Of a stretch of 64,000 bases of DNA, positions 38,216 through 49,200 are shown in pieces. Below the pieces are notes generated by a model. That model saw nothing but the letters and a program-made list of their open reading frames with translations. It made no database searches and had not been told where the DNA came from. A program made the position numbers and the translations under genes. The stretch's first letter is position 1. Each line of letters begins with the position of its first letter. This DNA comes from Paguma larvata (Eukaryota; Chordata; Mammalia; Carnivora; Viverridae): assembly GCA_030068075.1 (NCBI GenBank), contig CM057839.1, forward strand, positions 55,518,960 to 55,582,959, read 5' to 3'.

Positions 38216-39110
38216 AGCCTGTATTAAAAAGTAGAATCAGGGAGAAACAAACAATCTTTAGTTCCTTTTTCATGACTTTGTCCAATGGGATACTAACTTA
38301 ATCTTACCAAAAAATGTAAAGAGAAATGTGATTGGAAAATATTTTGTTATAAAATTAAAGTTTTTTGATCCATTTTGTTTTATGGATTATTGTGTTTTTC
38401 TTAGGGAAGTGTGATCTCAGTCTTCATGTCTTCGTGAACAGCGATGTTTTCCAGTCCGTGAATTTCTTGGCGTATGGTTAATATTGTAAAATAATTGTGA
38501 GTAGCCATTGGGGTTATCTGCAGTTGTATGAATCCTTGTCAAGGATAAAACACTATGTGCAAAACTCAGAGCCTGGGCTACTTACTGATGCTTCAGCAGA
38601 GCCTGCGTATTCACAGCATGGGAGTGAGCTTTGGTAGGAATGGTTTCTTAAAGGTCAGACGCTCTTGAATCAGGAAGAGGGGTGTCCGTTGGCTGCTGTG
38701 GTGAACCACGGCTGTGCAGCCTGCTGCTTCTTCAGGGCAGAGGCCCTCGTTTTCCCTGTTGCTGGAAGTGTTGACAACTGATGGCTCTCGACCGATTCTT
38801 GTCGTGAAAATCACTCTCTGTCAAAGAGGCTCTCTGCCCACAGTCTTGCCTCTCCTCTAGGTCTGCTCTGAGGTTACAAAACTCTGGCTCCTTTGCCTCA
38901 GGTCTGGACAATGCTGAGGGACCATCCTGGTGCCGGAGCCTCCACAGTACAGGCTGAGGCCTCTGTTGGGACGCGGCATAGTTAATCTTCTCCCTCTGCC
39001 TTGTCCTTTCTCCCTCGTTGCCTTGCAAGTACAGAACTGGAGCTCTCAGCAATCTCTCTTAAACCCAAGCATGTCTCAGAGTTGGCTTCCTGGGGAACTT
39101 AAGACCTATA
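38216..39110. other. Upstream flank without a recognised gene
   Basis: A 106-codon frame on the minus strand (39052-38732) is the longest. It has no recognisable domain and lacks an ATG-led gene context, so it is not called. Confidence 0.4.
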
Positions 39111-39117
39111 TTTAATA

Positions 39118-39302
39118 AAAAAATTTTTTTTAATGTTTATTTTTGAGGGGGGCAGAGAAAGAGGGAGACACAGAATCCGAAGCAGGCTCCAGGCTCTGAG
39201 CTCTGTCAGCAGAGTCCGATGTGGGGCTTCAACTCCTGAACTGTGAGATCACGACCTGAGCCGAAATTGGCTGCTTAACCAGCTGATGCACCCAGCGCCC
39301 CC
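39118..39302 (-). mobile_element. CAN SINE
   Basis: A reverse copy: poly-T, 'gagacacagaatccgaagcaggctccaggctctgagc', head 'accagctgatgcacccagcgcccc'. Confidence 0.92.
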
Positions 39303-39327
39303 CCTCCCCCAATGCCAAGGCCTGTAT

Positions 39328-39465
39328 ATTTTTTTCCAATTTTTATTTAAATTTTATTTTACTTGTCCCATTTTATTTTTTAAATATAATTTATTATCAA
39401 ATTGGCTTACATACAATACCCCATGCTCATCCCAACAAGTGTCCTCCTCAGTGCCTGTCAGAGGG
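39328..39465 (-). mobile_element. L1 3' end, very short
   Basis: A T-rich tail and 'attatcaaattggcttacatacaataccccatgctcatcccaacaagtgtcctcctcagtgcctgtca' is the reverse of the carnivore L1 3' terminus, as in the copies at 41946 and 60600. Only about 130 nt, a severe 5' truncation. Confidence 0.7.
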
Positions 39466-39583
39466 GAGTGGGGGAGAGGAAAAGGCCTATATTTTTAAAC
39501 CTGCATTTTTAATTCTCACTCTGGATGAGCTTATTATCTTAGAGAAAACAAGAAAAAAATGTGTTGATGAATATGTTATTCTC

Positions 39584-39785
39584 TGGTCACCTGGGTGGCT
39601 CAGTCAGTTAAGCCTCCGACTTTGACTCAGGTCATGATCTCTCAGTTCCTGAGTTCGAGTCCCACGTCGGGATCTGTGCTGACAGCTCAGAGCCTGGAAC
39701 CTGCTTTGGATTTTGTGATTTCCTCTCTCTTTGCCCCTCCTCTGCTTGTGCTTTGTCTGTGTCTCAAATATTAAACACTAAAAAA
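39584..39785 (+). mobile_element. CAN SINE
   Basis: A forward copy 'cacctgggtggctcagtcagttaagcctccgac' to a short A tail. A rough duplication lies at 39570-39583 and 39786-39799 (11 of 14). Confidence 0.92.
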
Positions 39786-39799
39786 AATACTCTATTCTC

Positions 39800-40299
39800 A
39801 TAAACTAGAAGTTCTTCACTGGACAATTGGCTTTACTATCTACTTCCACAAAGAATTTAAGGTCAGTAACCCGAAAATGAAATTTACTTGGGGCACAATT
39901 ATTTGAGTACCTAATTGGACCTTGTTTAGGGATATGTTTTACAACATTTTATTCCGGGAGCGTTCAATGAAAGTTGATTGCCTAAATCAGATGTTGATTT
40001 TTCTTTTTTTAACTGTTGTAGTGGTTTTGCAGCCCTTAATTTTTCTCCAGTCAAAATTTAGTGGCCTCTGAAATGTTTGTGCCTTACAGATGTTAGTATA
40101 TATGTGAGGGAAATTGCTTGAGCAAGTAAATATGGAATATAATGTATTCTATCACCTCTTCTTAGAGATCTGCAGTGCACTGGAAACCTATTATATGCAG
40201 TGAGGGATGGTGCGGTGAAGAGATTTGCTCATGTTTATCTTCCTCAATTCCTATCTGTCCGCTACAACACCCATTTCAGGATGCTCTCATTCATTTAGT
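39800..40299. other. Upstream flank, nothing recognised
   Basis: AT-rich and unique-looking. Confidence 0.4.
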
Positions 40300-40545
40300 G
40301 CATGTAAAATTAAAACATAAATTCCTAAGTATGTAGTTAAAATTTGATGAGTATCCATCAGTGTAACCATCCCACGAATCAAAATAGCTACCATAATCAT
40401 CTCTTTTGAAATTTCTCATGCTTTTCTCACCTTGATTTAAATGGAAGCAGGCAGTATATCCTCATTTTGGTTCTGGCTTCTTTTGCTCAATAGTATGTTT
40501 GTGAGATTTGTCCATCTTGCTGTGCATAAAATTTCTGTGGATTGT
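40300..40545 (-). mobile_element. Old L1 3' UTR fragment
   Basis: 'atggaagcaggcagtatatcctcattttggttctggcttcttttgctcaatagtatg' resembles the reverse L1 3' UTR phrase 'aatggaatcatacaatatgtgg...ggcttctttcacttagcataatg'. Confidence 0.5.
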
Positions 40546-40810
40546 AGTCTGAAAAACTGCTAGACGACCTGGATGTTTGGGAAGTCATTTATTTTCTCTT
40601 GTTCAAAGAAACACAGGCTAGACCCTTGTTCTAGTCTTTCTGGGTGTCTCTTTAGGGCCATGCCAACCTTCACCTCTGCTCAGTGGCCTATAGCTGATTT
40701 TATTCTGAAATGGCTGCTTAGAATTCTTTAACTCTATTTTCTCTGATAATATGTCCTTGAGATTTGGCCTGTCTAAATCATAGTAATTGAGAATGAGAAC
40801 AATTTTTAAC

Positions 40811-41019
40811 TTTTAGTAAAAAAATTTTTTTTAATGTTTATATTTGAGAGAGAGCATGAGCGGGGTTGGGCAGAGAGGGAGGGAGACACAGAATCTGAAG
40901 AAGGATACAGTTTGTGAGCTGTCAACACAGAGCTCGACACAGGGCTCAAATTCACTAGCTGTGAGATCATGACCTGAGCCAAAGTCGGCCACATGACTTG
41001 AACTGCCTAAGCTCTCTGA
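40811..41019 (-). mobile_element. CAN SINE, eroded head
   Basis: A reverse copy with target-site duplication gaacaatttttaac (40797-40810) and gaacacattttaac (41020-41033), 12 of 14. The tRNA head is heavily mutated. Confidence 0.9.
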
Positions 41020-41145
41020 GAACACATTTTAACATAAGATTTCCCAAATGATAAATAACCCATCCCATTCTTTGGATGATCCAGTTCTCATGTTTGGAAG
41101 AAACCAGATGACTTGATCACTGCATGCTTGAAAAGCAAGGTCTTA

Positions 41146-41947
41146 CATTCAGATGGCAAATAGACACTTGAAACGATGTTCAGTGTCACTCATCATCAGG
41201 GAAATACAAATCAAAACCACACTGCGATACCACCTCACACCAGTCAGAGTGGCTAAAATAAACAAATCAGGAAACTATAGATGCTGGCGAGGATGTGGAG
41301 AAGTAGGCACCCTCCTACATTGTTGGTGGGAATGCAAACTGGTGCAGCCACTCTGGAGAATGGTGTGGAGGTTCCTCAAAAAAATGAAAATAGAGCTACC
41401 CTATGACCCAGCAATAGCCCTGCTAGGAATCTACCCAAGAGACACAGGATTGCTGATGCATAGGAGCACGTGTACCCCAATGTTCATAGCAGCACTTTCG
41501 ACAATAGCCAAAACATGGAAAGAAACTAAGTGCCCATCAACTGACGAGTGGATAAAGAAGATGTGGTACATATATACAATGGACTACTATGTGGCAATGA
41601 GAAAAAATGAAATCTGGCCATGTGTAGCAACATGGATGGAACTGGGCGGTATTATGTTAAGTGAAATAAGTCAGTCAGAAAAAGACAGATACAATATGTT
41701 TCCACGAATAGGTGGACTTGGTGAGACTAAGCAAAAACCAGGGGGAGGGGAAGAGGGGAAAGAAAAAAAAGACCCAGAGAGGGAGGGAGATAAAACATAA
41801 GAGATTCTCAAAGACTAAGAACAAACTGAGGGTGAGGGAGATGGGGGGGGGAGAGGGGGTGATGGGCATTAAAAAAGGGCACGTTGGGATGAACACTGGG
41901 TGTTTTATGTAAACCAATTTGAAAATAAACTATTTTAAATTAAAAAA
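41146..41947 (+). mobile_element. Young 5'-truncated L1 (ORF2 C-terminus and 3' UTR)
   Basis: A single insertion bracketed by a perfect 15-bp duplication aaaagcaaggtctta (41131-41145 and 41948-41962). The open frame 41153-41800 encodes the ORF2 C-terminal end, including the zinc-knuckle-like cysteine region ('[20 protein letters not shown]'), with no stop before the native end region; the final part reads into the purine-rich 3' UTR. The G-rich tract (41735-41865) and poly-A follow. Truncated at its 5' side, so it cannot move by itself. Confidence 0.96.
41735..41865 (+). repeat. L1 3' UTR polypurine / G-rich tract
   Basis: Almost pure A/G with several G runs, including nine in a row around 41843-41851. 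This is a typical L1 3' UTR feature able to form G-quadruplex. Confidence 0.75.
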
Positions 41948-42049
41948 AAAAGCAAGGTCTTAAATCATATTCTCTAATGTAAAAAGCAATTACATGGAAT
42001 TAGCTAATAACTGTTCTTGTTTGAATATTTTCACAGAAGTATTTAGTTT

Positions 42050-43550
42050 TCATACAGGCAACCTTTGAGTGCTATGTCAGGCACTGTTGTAGTGCTGAGT
42101 ATAACATTGAAGATAAAGTTTCTGCCGTAATTCATACACTTAAATAGTTGGTGGTAGCAAGTAGAAGTACAGTATAAACTTGGTGATCAATGGCATATTG
42201 GTGGTATTTAAAGTGTGAAACTTGGTGAGAGCACCAAGGGAATCAGTGGAAATAGAGAAGCGAAGAGGTTTGAAGAACGGGCCCTGGATTATTCCAGTAT
42301 TTTCAGTTTGGAGAACTCTTGAGGGAGATACTCAAGCAGAATGGGAAGGAGCACTCAGGGACAAAGAGTGGTATCCCAGAAGTCAGGTAAAGAAAGGCAA
42401 TGAAGGGGGAGTATACTCAACTGTCAAATTCTTTGATTAGCTGAGTGTTAAATACAAGAAATGATCATCATATCTGTCAAAATGGAAGCTTTTGGCTTTG
42501 ATTGTAACTGTTGGGAGTAATTGGAGGAAGAGCCCAACTATGTGGATACAAGAAAAAAATTAGGAAGAGAGGAAGAAGTGATGAGTATAGACAGTAGAGA
42601 CAACTACTTTAATGACCTAAATGAAATTGAAATTGACATGATAGAAGGTAAAGAGGATTTTTTTCAAGATAAGACCAATTAAAACATGTTTTTTTGAATG
42701 TAAGAATGATCCAGAAGAAAGGGAGAAATTGACCATTGAATAGAGTCAGGAGATAATGGCTGGAATGATTTCTTTGATTTGGAGAGAAGGGATGGATTTT
42801 AAAGGTTTGAAGGAGGTAGAGGATTCAGCAAAAATGTCTTAGAGAAAAGGTAAGACAGGTAGGGGAGTCTGGCATCCTAGAACCCAACAGAAGAAAGTCT
42901 TTTCAAGAAAGAGGCTAAGAGGTCCCCTAATAACTGAGATGTCTATTAAGATGACAGCATAGAAGAGTCCATTGGATTTAGCCACATGAGTTTGGTGGTG
43001 ACCTTGATAAAAGCATTTTCATTGAAAATGTTAAAATCTACAAGAACGACGTGGGGTGGTAGCAGTCGCTAGGTGGGGCGGTAGTAATTCTGGGAGTGGG
43101 AAGTAGAAGGATAGAATGTGTCAAAGGTGACTCTGAGGTTTTAGGTCTGAGCAACTGGGTTGATGGAATTGTCTTTAACTGAAGTGGGGAAGGCTTTAGG
43201 AGGTACAACTTTTGGAAAATTTCACATCTGTTTGGGGCATGTTAAACTGGAGATAAATTATAACAAATAACTATGCCTTACAACAAGTGAATGTAAGGGT
43301 CTGGAGGAGAATGAGGAGGTCAAATTTGCAGATTAAATTAGGATATTGTGAGTCTATCAATGGTATTGAGAGTCATGAAATACTTGAGAAATCATCCTAT
43401 CTAAGGAGAATAAGAAGCTGTCCAAGGACAGAATCCAGGGATTCTTCAGCATTGAGAGGTGAGAGAGGTGAGGAAGAACCCACAAAGGACACTGGGGTGG
43501 GGATGATGAGGAAGGAGAAAAAGGCAAGAGTGTAGTGTCCTGGGAGCTAA
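42050..43550 (+). repeat. Long ancient interspersed repeat, unnamed
   Basis: 'gagcaccaagggaatcagtggaaatagagaagcgaagagg', 'aatgatccagaagaaagggagaaattgacc', 'ttggtggtgaccttgataaaagcattttc' and 'ctctgaggttttaggtctgagcaactgggttgatgg' are recognisable pieces of one widespread old mammalian repeat, in rearranged order. No protein is encoded. Confidence 0.5.
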
Positions 43551-43630
43551 GATGATAGAACCTATGTATTTTTAAAAATTAACATCGATGTGTAATATAG
43601 AGGGTACAACATGAGGATTTAAAACTTCTA

Positions 43631-43786
43631 GGGGCACCTGGGTGACCTGGTTGAACATCTGACTCTTGACTTTTTGCCTCCGGTCATGATCTCACGGTTT
43701 GTGAGATTGAGGTTTGCATCAGCTTCCGCACTGAGTGTGGAACCTGCTTGGAGTTCTCTCAAAGTAAATTAACTTTAAAAAATACT
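43631..43786 (+). mobile_element. CAN SINE, internally deleted
   Basis: A forward copy 'ggggcacctgggtgacctgg'. The CT-rich region is lost, and 'gaacctgcttggagttctctcaaagtaaatt' joins the end directly. Confidence 0.85.
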
Positions 43787-43789
43787 TTA

Positions 43790-45590
43790 AAAAATTCTGA
43801 ACATTACCCCATGCTTATCGTGATAAATGTACTTTTAATCTCCTTTATCTGTTTCACCCAGCCCTCCCCCAATGTCCCCTTTGGTAACCACCAGTTCTCT
43901 GTATTTAACTCTCTTTTTGGTTTTGTTTCTGACATTACACATATGAGTGACATAATACAGTATTTGTCTTTAGACTGTGGCTTAATTCACTTTGCATTAT
44001 ATCCTTTAGGTCCATACATGTTGAAAATACAAGATCTCAGTTTTTTATGACTGAGTAATACCCCATTGAATATATGTAATACTGTCCTCTATTGATGGAC
44101 ACTTGAGTTGCTTCCATTTGTTGGTTATTGTTAGTAATGCTGCAATAAACATAGGAATGATAGATTGTCTCAAATTAGTGTTTTCATTTTAGGGGCGGGG
44201 GGGTAGATACTCAGTAGTGGAATTCCTGGATCATACAGTATTCCTATTTTGAATGTTTTCAGGAACTTCCATACTGTTTTCTAGAATGGCAGTTTCAATT
44301 TGCATTCCCACCAACAGTGCGTGAGAGTTTTTTCCTACACATTTTCACCAACACTTGTTATTTCTTGTCTTTCGAATGCTAGTCATTCTGATTGGTGTGA
44401 GGTGATACCTCATTGTGGTTTTGATTTACATTTACATGATGATGAGTGATGTTGAGCATCTTTTCCTGTGTCTGGCCTTCTGTATACCTTCTTTGGTAAA
44501 TGGTCTGTTCAGGTTCTGTGCCCAACTTTTAATCAAATTATTTGTCTTTTTGGTATTGAGTTGTAGGAATTCTTTATTTTAGATATTAATCTTTTATTGA
44601 ATACATCATTTTTTAAAAAAATTTTTTAATGTTTATTTATTTTTGAGACAGAGACAGAGCATGAGTGGGGAGGGGCAGAGAGAGAGGGAGACACAGAATC
44701 CGAAGCAGGCTCCAGGCTCTGAGCTGTCAGCACAGAGCCCGACGCGGGGCTCGAACTCGCAGACCGCTAGATCATGACCTGAGCCGAAGTCGGATGCTCT
44801 ACCGACTGAGTCACCCAGGCGCCCTGAATACATCATTTGTAAATACATTTCATTCACTATGTTGCTTTTTGTTGTTGGCCTTTACTGTGCAAAAGCTTTT
44901 TATGTTGGTATAGTCCCAATAGTTGATTGTTGCTTTCATTTCTCTTGCCTTAGGAGACCTTTAGAATAAGTTTCTGTTGCTGTCCAAGAGATAACTGCCT
45001 GCTTCTTCAAGGAGTTGGATGGTTTCAGGTGTTCGACCTATTTTGAGTTTATTTGTGTGTATAGAAAAATGGTCCAGTTTCGTTCTTTGGCATGTAGCTG
45101 TCCAGTACTTTGTATTTAAGAGATTGTCTTCTCTCCCTGGATATTCTTACCTTCTTTCTACTAGATTAGGTATACAAGCATGAGTTTATTTCTGGGCTCT
45201 ATATTCTGTTGCATTGATCCATATTTCTTGTATGCCAGTACTATTCTTCTTACTACAGCTTTGTGGTATAGCTTGAAATCTGGAATTGTGATACCTTCAG
45301 CTTTAAGATTGCTTGGGTATTTAGGGTGTCCTGTGGTTCTACGTAAATTTTAGTATTCTAGTTCTGTGAAAAATGCTGTCGATATTGCATTGAATCTGTA
45401 GATTACTTTGGGTAGTACAGACATGTTAACATTCTTCCAAACCATGAATATAGAACACCTTTCCATTTGTGTCCTCTTTGGAGTTTGTGTTTTCAGAGTT
45501 TAGGTCTCTCCACCTCTTTGGTTAAGTTATTCCTAGGTATCTTATCCTTTTTGGTGCAATTGTAAATGAAATTTTCTCCTTTAAATAGAA
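43790..45590 (-). mobile_element. Old L1 3' half, split by a SINE
   Basis: Reverse L1: 3' UTR ('ttggtaaccaccagttctctg', 'gagtgacataatacagtatttgtctt') then ORF2 C-terminal sequence ('ttgcattcccaccaacagtg', 'aggtgatacctcattgtggttttgatt', 'ttctttggcatgtagctgtccag', 'ttgcattgaatctgtagattactttgggtag'). Many stops. A SINE sits at 44612-44824. Confidence 0.9.
44612..44824 (-). mobile_element. CAN SINE nested in an old L1
   Basis: A near-consensus reverse copy with a perfect 14-bp target-site duplication tgaatacatcattt (44598-44611 and 44825-44838). Confidence 0.97.
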
Positions 45591-47479
45591 AGTGAAATAC
45601 TGTGCAGCTTCTAAGATTCATGCACTTTGAGTATTTCATTATGTGGAAAACTCATAAGTTAACGTTAATTAAGAATAGGATAAAAAGACCTGTTTAGAAT
45701 ATTTTATTACTTTTAGGAACATGTATGCCTTTTTTAAATTTAAAGAAACACATTAAGATGGTCAAAACCATCTGTACCAAGGAGTTAGGGTCACATTTTG
45801 GATTTTGTAAGTTTTCTGAGCCATGTATATGCACATAAACAAAAATATTTATTACTTGATGATTAAATGTCTTAAGAGAGGCGGGGATTATCTTATTTTC
45901 TTACTTTGACTGGGATACACTGGATTTTAAGGTGAAATTACAAAAAAAGTACGTTTAAAGCATAGTGGTTGTGGTATTCAGGATTTTATTGACACCTCAA
46001 ATATCTAAGTCAAAGAAACCTCAAAAGGAGAGTTGTATAATTGACAAGTCCAGGAATAGAACTGGAACTTCAGGCATGGCAAGATCTAGGAGCTAAAAAG
46101 ATGTAGACAATATTTCTATCTCTAGAATTGGCTTTCCTCTGGGCTGAATTGATTTTCTTTTACTGAGATGACTTCCTTCATGTAGCTGGGAAATATGGCT
46201 GCTGACAGTGCCAATTTTTCCGTTATTGAAGCTTGTGAAAAAGGATTGAACTGTCATAATCTCTTTATCACATGCAGGGAAGACCCTGATTGGACCTGAT
46301 GTTCAGATGCCTCTTTTTGAACTAATCATGGTGGCTGGAAGAATTGAGTACTTGAAGTGGCCATTAGGGGTCCTGCCACCTGCCCATCCTGTGCAGAGAG
46401 GTCAGGGCTGTGTGATTAACCCCTTCATTGGGACCCCTTTCCTGAATAAGGACTTTTGCTCAGACTAGTAAAATGACGATCTAGTCTATTAGTGGAATGG
46501 AGCGCTCGATTTTTGTTGTGTTTACTCACTCAGATTGACTGAAGTACTTCAAGGGGGAATAGCCTTTATTTCAAGTCATAAAGAATCCACTTGGTACGTT
46601 CTTACTAGGTGTGCTTCCTGAAATACCTAATTTACTACCAGACACAACCTAGGTTTGGGATAAACAAATACATTATTTAGACTAATTATAGGGCAAGAGG
46701 ATAACCTCTTAGAAGCACAGAACTACTTAAGGCAAACATTTTTGCTAGTTCCAAAGAATTGCCTCATAGAATTGTGCAGATGCTATTTAGTGAATCTCCC
46801 AAGATATTTGGACAGGATCCCAAATTTTGTTGCAGAATGAACTGTGGGTCCAGCTACCCTAGGTAGATGTCTATGATAATGGGGTGGAGGAATATTCCTG
46901 GCAAATCTACAAATTCCTAACTAAAGCAAGTAGTGAACTGATTGGACCATGTGGGTTGTGAGGGTTCTATTTGTGTGATCAGAGTCGTGCCTGAGAGCCT
47001 GTTAGACCTCTGTTCTTTGCCCCCATTACATTTCCAATTTAACACTGTTGGGGGAGGGGTGATAGGGGATGGGGAGGCTGATGGTTGAGGTACTTTCCAG
47101 CGGGGAGAAATCCTTCGAGCCAATTTTACTGAAAGAGCACTATGAGAAAAGCAGTCTATTAGAGGAAGTGTATCTAAAAACCAAATCGTGAGAGCTCATT
47201 GCTCAGAGGATAGATTTTTAATGTCTTTGCTTCTTTCAGGGAAGGCTGTATCTTTTAGCAATAAGCCTAATTGTGCCCTTGGTCTTGATCCATATGGATC
47301 TCTACCTCATCTTGATTTTTGATAGAATAAAATGGGTAGACCATACACTTGATTCCTCTGTATTCCAGTGGATTCAATAACCATAGATTAGTGAATGTGA
47401 ATAGTAAGTACTGACTTCCTCAGGAGTAAAAGTGTATCTCAGAAAAGCCAAATTTTCATCTTTGTGAGGCCTCTTTTTG
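45591..47479. other. Intergenic, possible old repeat in the first part
   Basis: The stretch 45970-46470 ('gctgggaaatatggctgctgacag', 'aactaatcatggtggctggaag') recalls an old mammalian repeat with 'aagatggctgccagcag' and 'aaccaatcactgtggccag', family not named. The remainder is not recognised. Confidence 0.35.
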
Positions 47480-48525
47480 TTTTTAAGTTTTTATTTAAAT
47501 TCCAGTTAACGCACAGTGCAGTATTAGTTTCAGGTGTACAAGTGATTCAACAGTTGCATACATCACCTGATGCTCATCACAAGTGCACTCCTTAATCCCC
47601 ACTACCTGTTTTAAGCCATTTGCTCACCTATCTCACCTCTAGTAACCATTGGTTTGTTCTGAATAGTTAAGACTGTAATTCTAGCTTACGCAATAATTTG
47701 TTTTGTTAAAGTTCCACATATGAGTGAAATCATAGGGTATTTGTCTTTCTCTGACATTTTAGCATAATGCGCTTGAGCTCCATCCACGTTGCTGCAAATG
47801 GCAAGGTTTGATTTTTTTAATTTTATTTTTGAGAGAGAGCGAGCATGAGCGGGGGATGGGCAGAGAAAGAGAGAAAGAAGCTCCAAACTGTTAGCACAGA
47901 ACCTGACATGGGGCTCAAACCTGAACTGCGAAATCATGACCTGAGTTGAAGTTGGATGCTTAACTGACTGAACCACCAGGTGACCTAAGATTTGATTCCT
48001 TTTGGTGACTGAGTAAATATGTGTGTATATATATCTTCCCTCTTCTTTACCCGTTCATTGGTCAGTGGATATTTGGGTTGCTTTCATAATTTGATTATTG
48101 TAGATAATGCTGCTGTAAACATTGAGGTGCATGTATCTCGTTGAAAGAGTATATTTGTGTTCTTTGGTTAAATACTGTGATTGCTGGATGGTAGGGTAGC
48201 TCTATTTTTAATTTTTTTGAGGAATCTCCGTACTGTTTTCCAGAGGGGTTGCATTCCTTGGCATTTCCACTAGCAGTGCAAGAGGGTTCTCCTTTATCCA
48301 CATCCTTGTCAACACTTTTATCATTAATTTTATCATTATGATTTTAATCATTCTGACAGATATGAGGTGATAACTCCTTGTAGTTGTTGATTTGTAGTTC
48401 ACCAATCAGTGGTGATGAGCAGCTTTTCATGTATCTGTTGACCATTTGTTATCTTAGGGAAAATGACTATTCATGCCTTTTGTCCATTTTTGACTGGTTA
48501 ATTTGCCCCTTTTTAAATCCAAATA
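47480..48525 (-). mobile_element. Old L1 3' end, split by a SINE
   Basis: Reverse L1 3' UTR ('gttttcaggtgtacaagtgattcaac'-like, 'accattggtttgttctgaatagtt') then ORF2 ('tgctgtaaacattgaggtgcatgtatc', 'tttgaggaatctccgtactgttttccagaggggttgcattcc', 'gacagatatgaggtgataactcc'). Non-coding. Confidence 0.87.
47814..47986 (-). mobile_element. CAN SINE nested in an L1
   Basis: A shortened reverse copy with target-site duplication aaggtttgatt (47803-47813) and aagatttgatt (47987-47997), 10 of 11. Confidence 0.93.
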
Positions 48526-48931
48526 TTTCTTCTGTCCACCTAACATGGCTGTTTATGGCAGTTAAACCCCTCAGGGCCTTTTATTAATACCTCCAATGGG
48601 CACCAGAAATGATTGAAAGGGTCAAGAATATTACCAAGCATTAAAATTACTCCAGGAGAGAAGAGTTTAAGGTGGCAGAGAAATAGGGAGACCCTAGGTT
48701 TGTCTTGTCCCTGGAGCACAGATAAATACCTAAGAAACTGATCTGAGGGCTCAACAAAAATGCACAATTAGAGTTGAAAAAAATACCACATTGTGGAAGG
48801 TAGGGACTGCAGGGAGTTGATTTGGGGGAGAAAAGAACTATGGGTTCTGTGATGGGGAGCTGGTTATTGGAGGGGGGGAGAGGGAGAGAGAGTGAGCACA
48901 TGCAGGAAATTGCTTAAGGAAGCTCTTCCCT

Positions 48932-49200
48932 GGGGCACCTGGGTGGCTAGTTGTTGTTTCCCTCTTGATTTCGGCTCAGGTCACAATCTTGGGGATCATG
49001 GGTCTGAACCCTGCTTTGGGCTCTGCACTGGTCAGTGGGATTCACTTGGGATTCACCCTCTCTGTCCCTCTCTGTCCCTCTCTGTCCCTCTCTGTCCCTC
49101 TCTGTCCCTCTCTGTCCCTCCTCTGCTTGCACTTGCCCTCCCTCTCTCTCTCAAAATAAATAAACTAAAAAAAAAAAACAAACAAAAACAAACCACAAAA
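48932..49200 (+). mobile_element. CAN SINE carrying a 10-bp minisatellite
   Basis: A forward copy starting 'ggggcacctgggtggctag' and ending in an A-rich tail with CA interruptions. The normal CT-rich region is expanded into exact 10-mers. Confidence 0.94.
49061..49120. repeat. Six exact copies of a 10-bp unit (tctgtccctc)
   Basis: Six perfect head-to-tail copies derived from the SINE CT region. Likely length-variable between individuals. Confidence 0.97.

Noticed and set aside
38732..39052. 106-codon minus-strand frame
   Set aside because: No family resemblance, no splice or promoter context; frames of this length arise by chance in GC-moderate DNA.
41153..41800. 215-codon open frame that looks like a gene
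   Set aside because: It is the C-terminal part of L1 ORF2 in a 5'-truncated insertion, not a host gene.
49061..49120. Regular repeat that might suggest a CRISPR-like array
   Set aside because: The units are contiguous 10-mers without spacers and lie within a SINE in vertebrate DNA.
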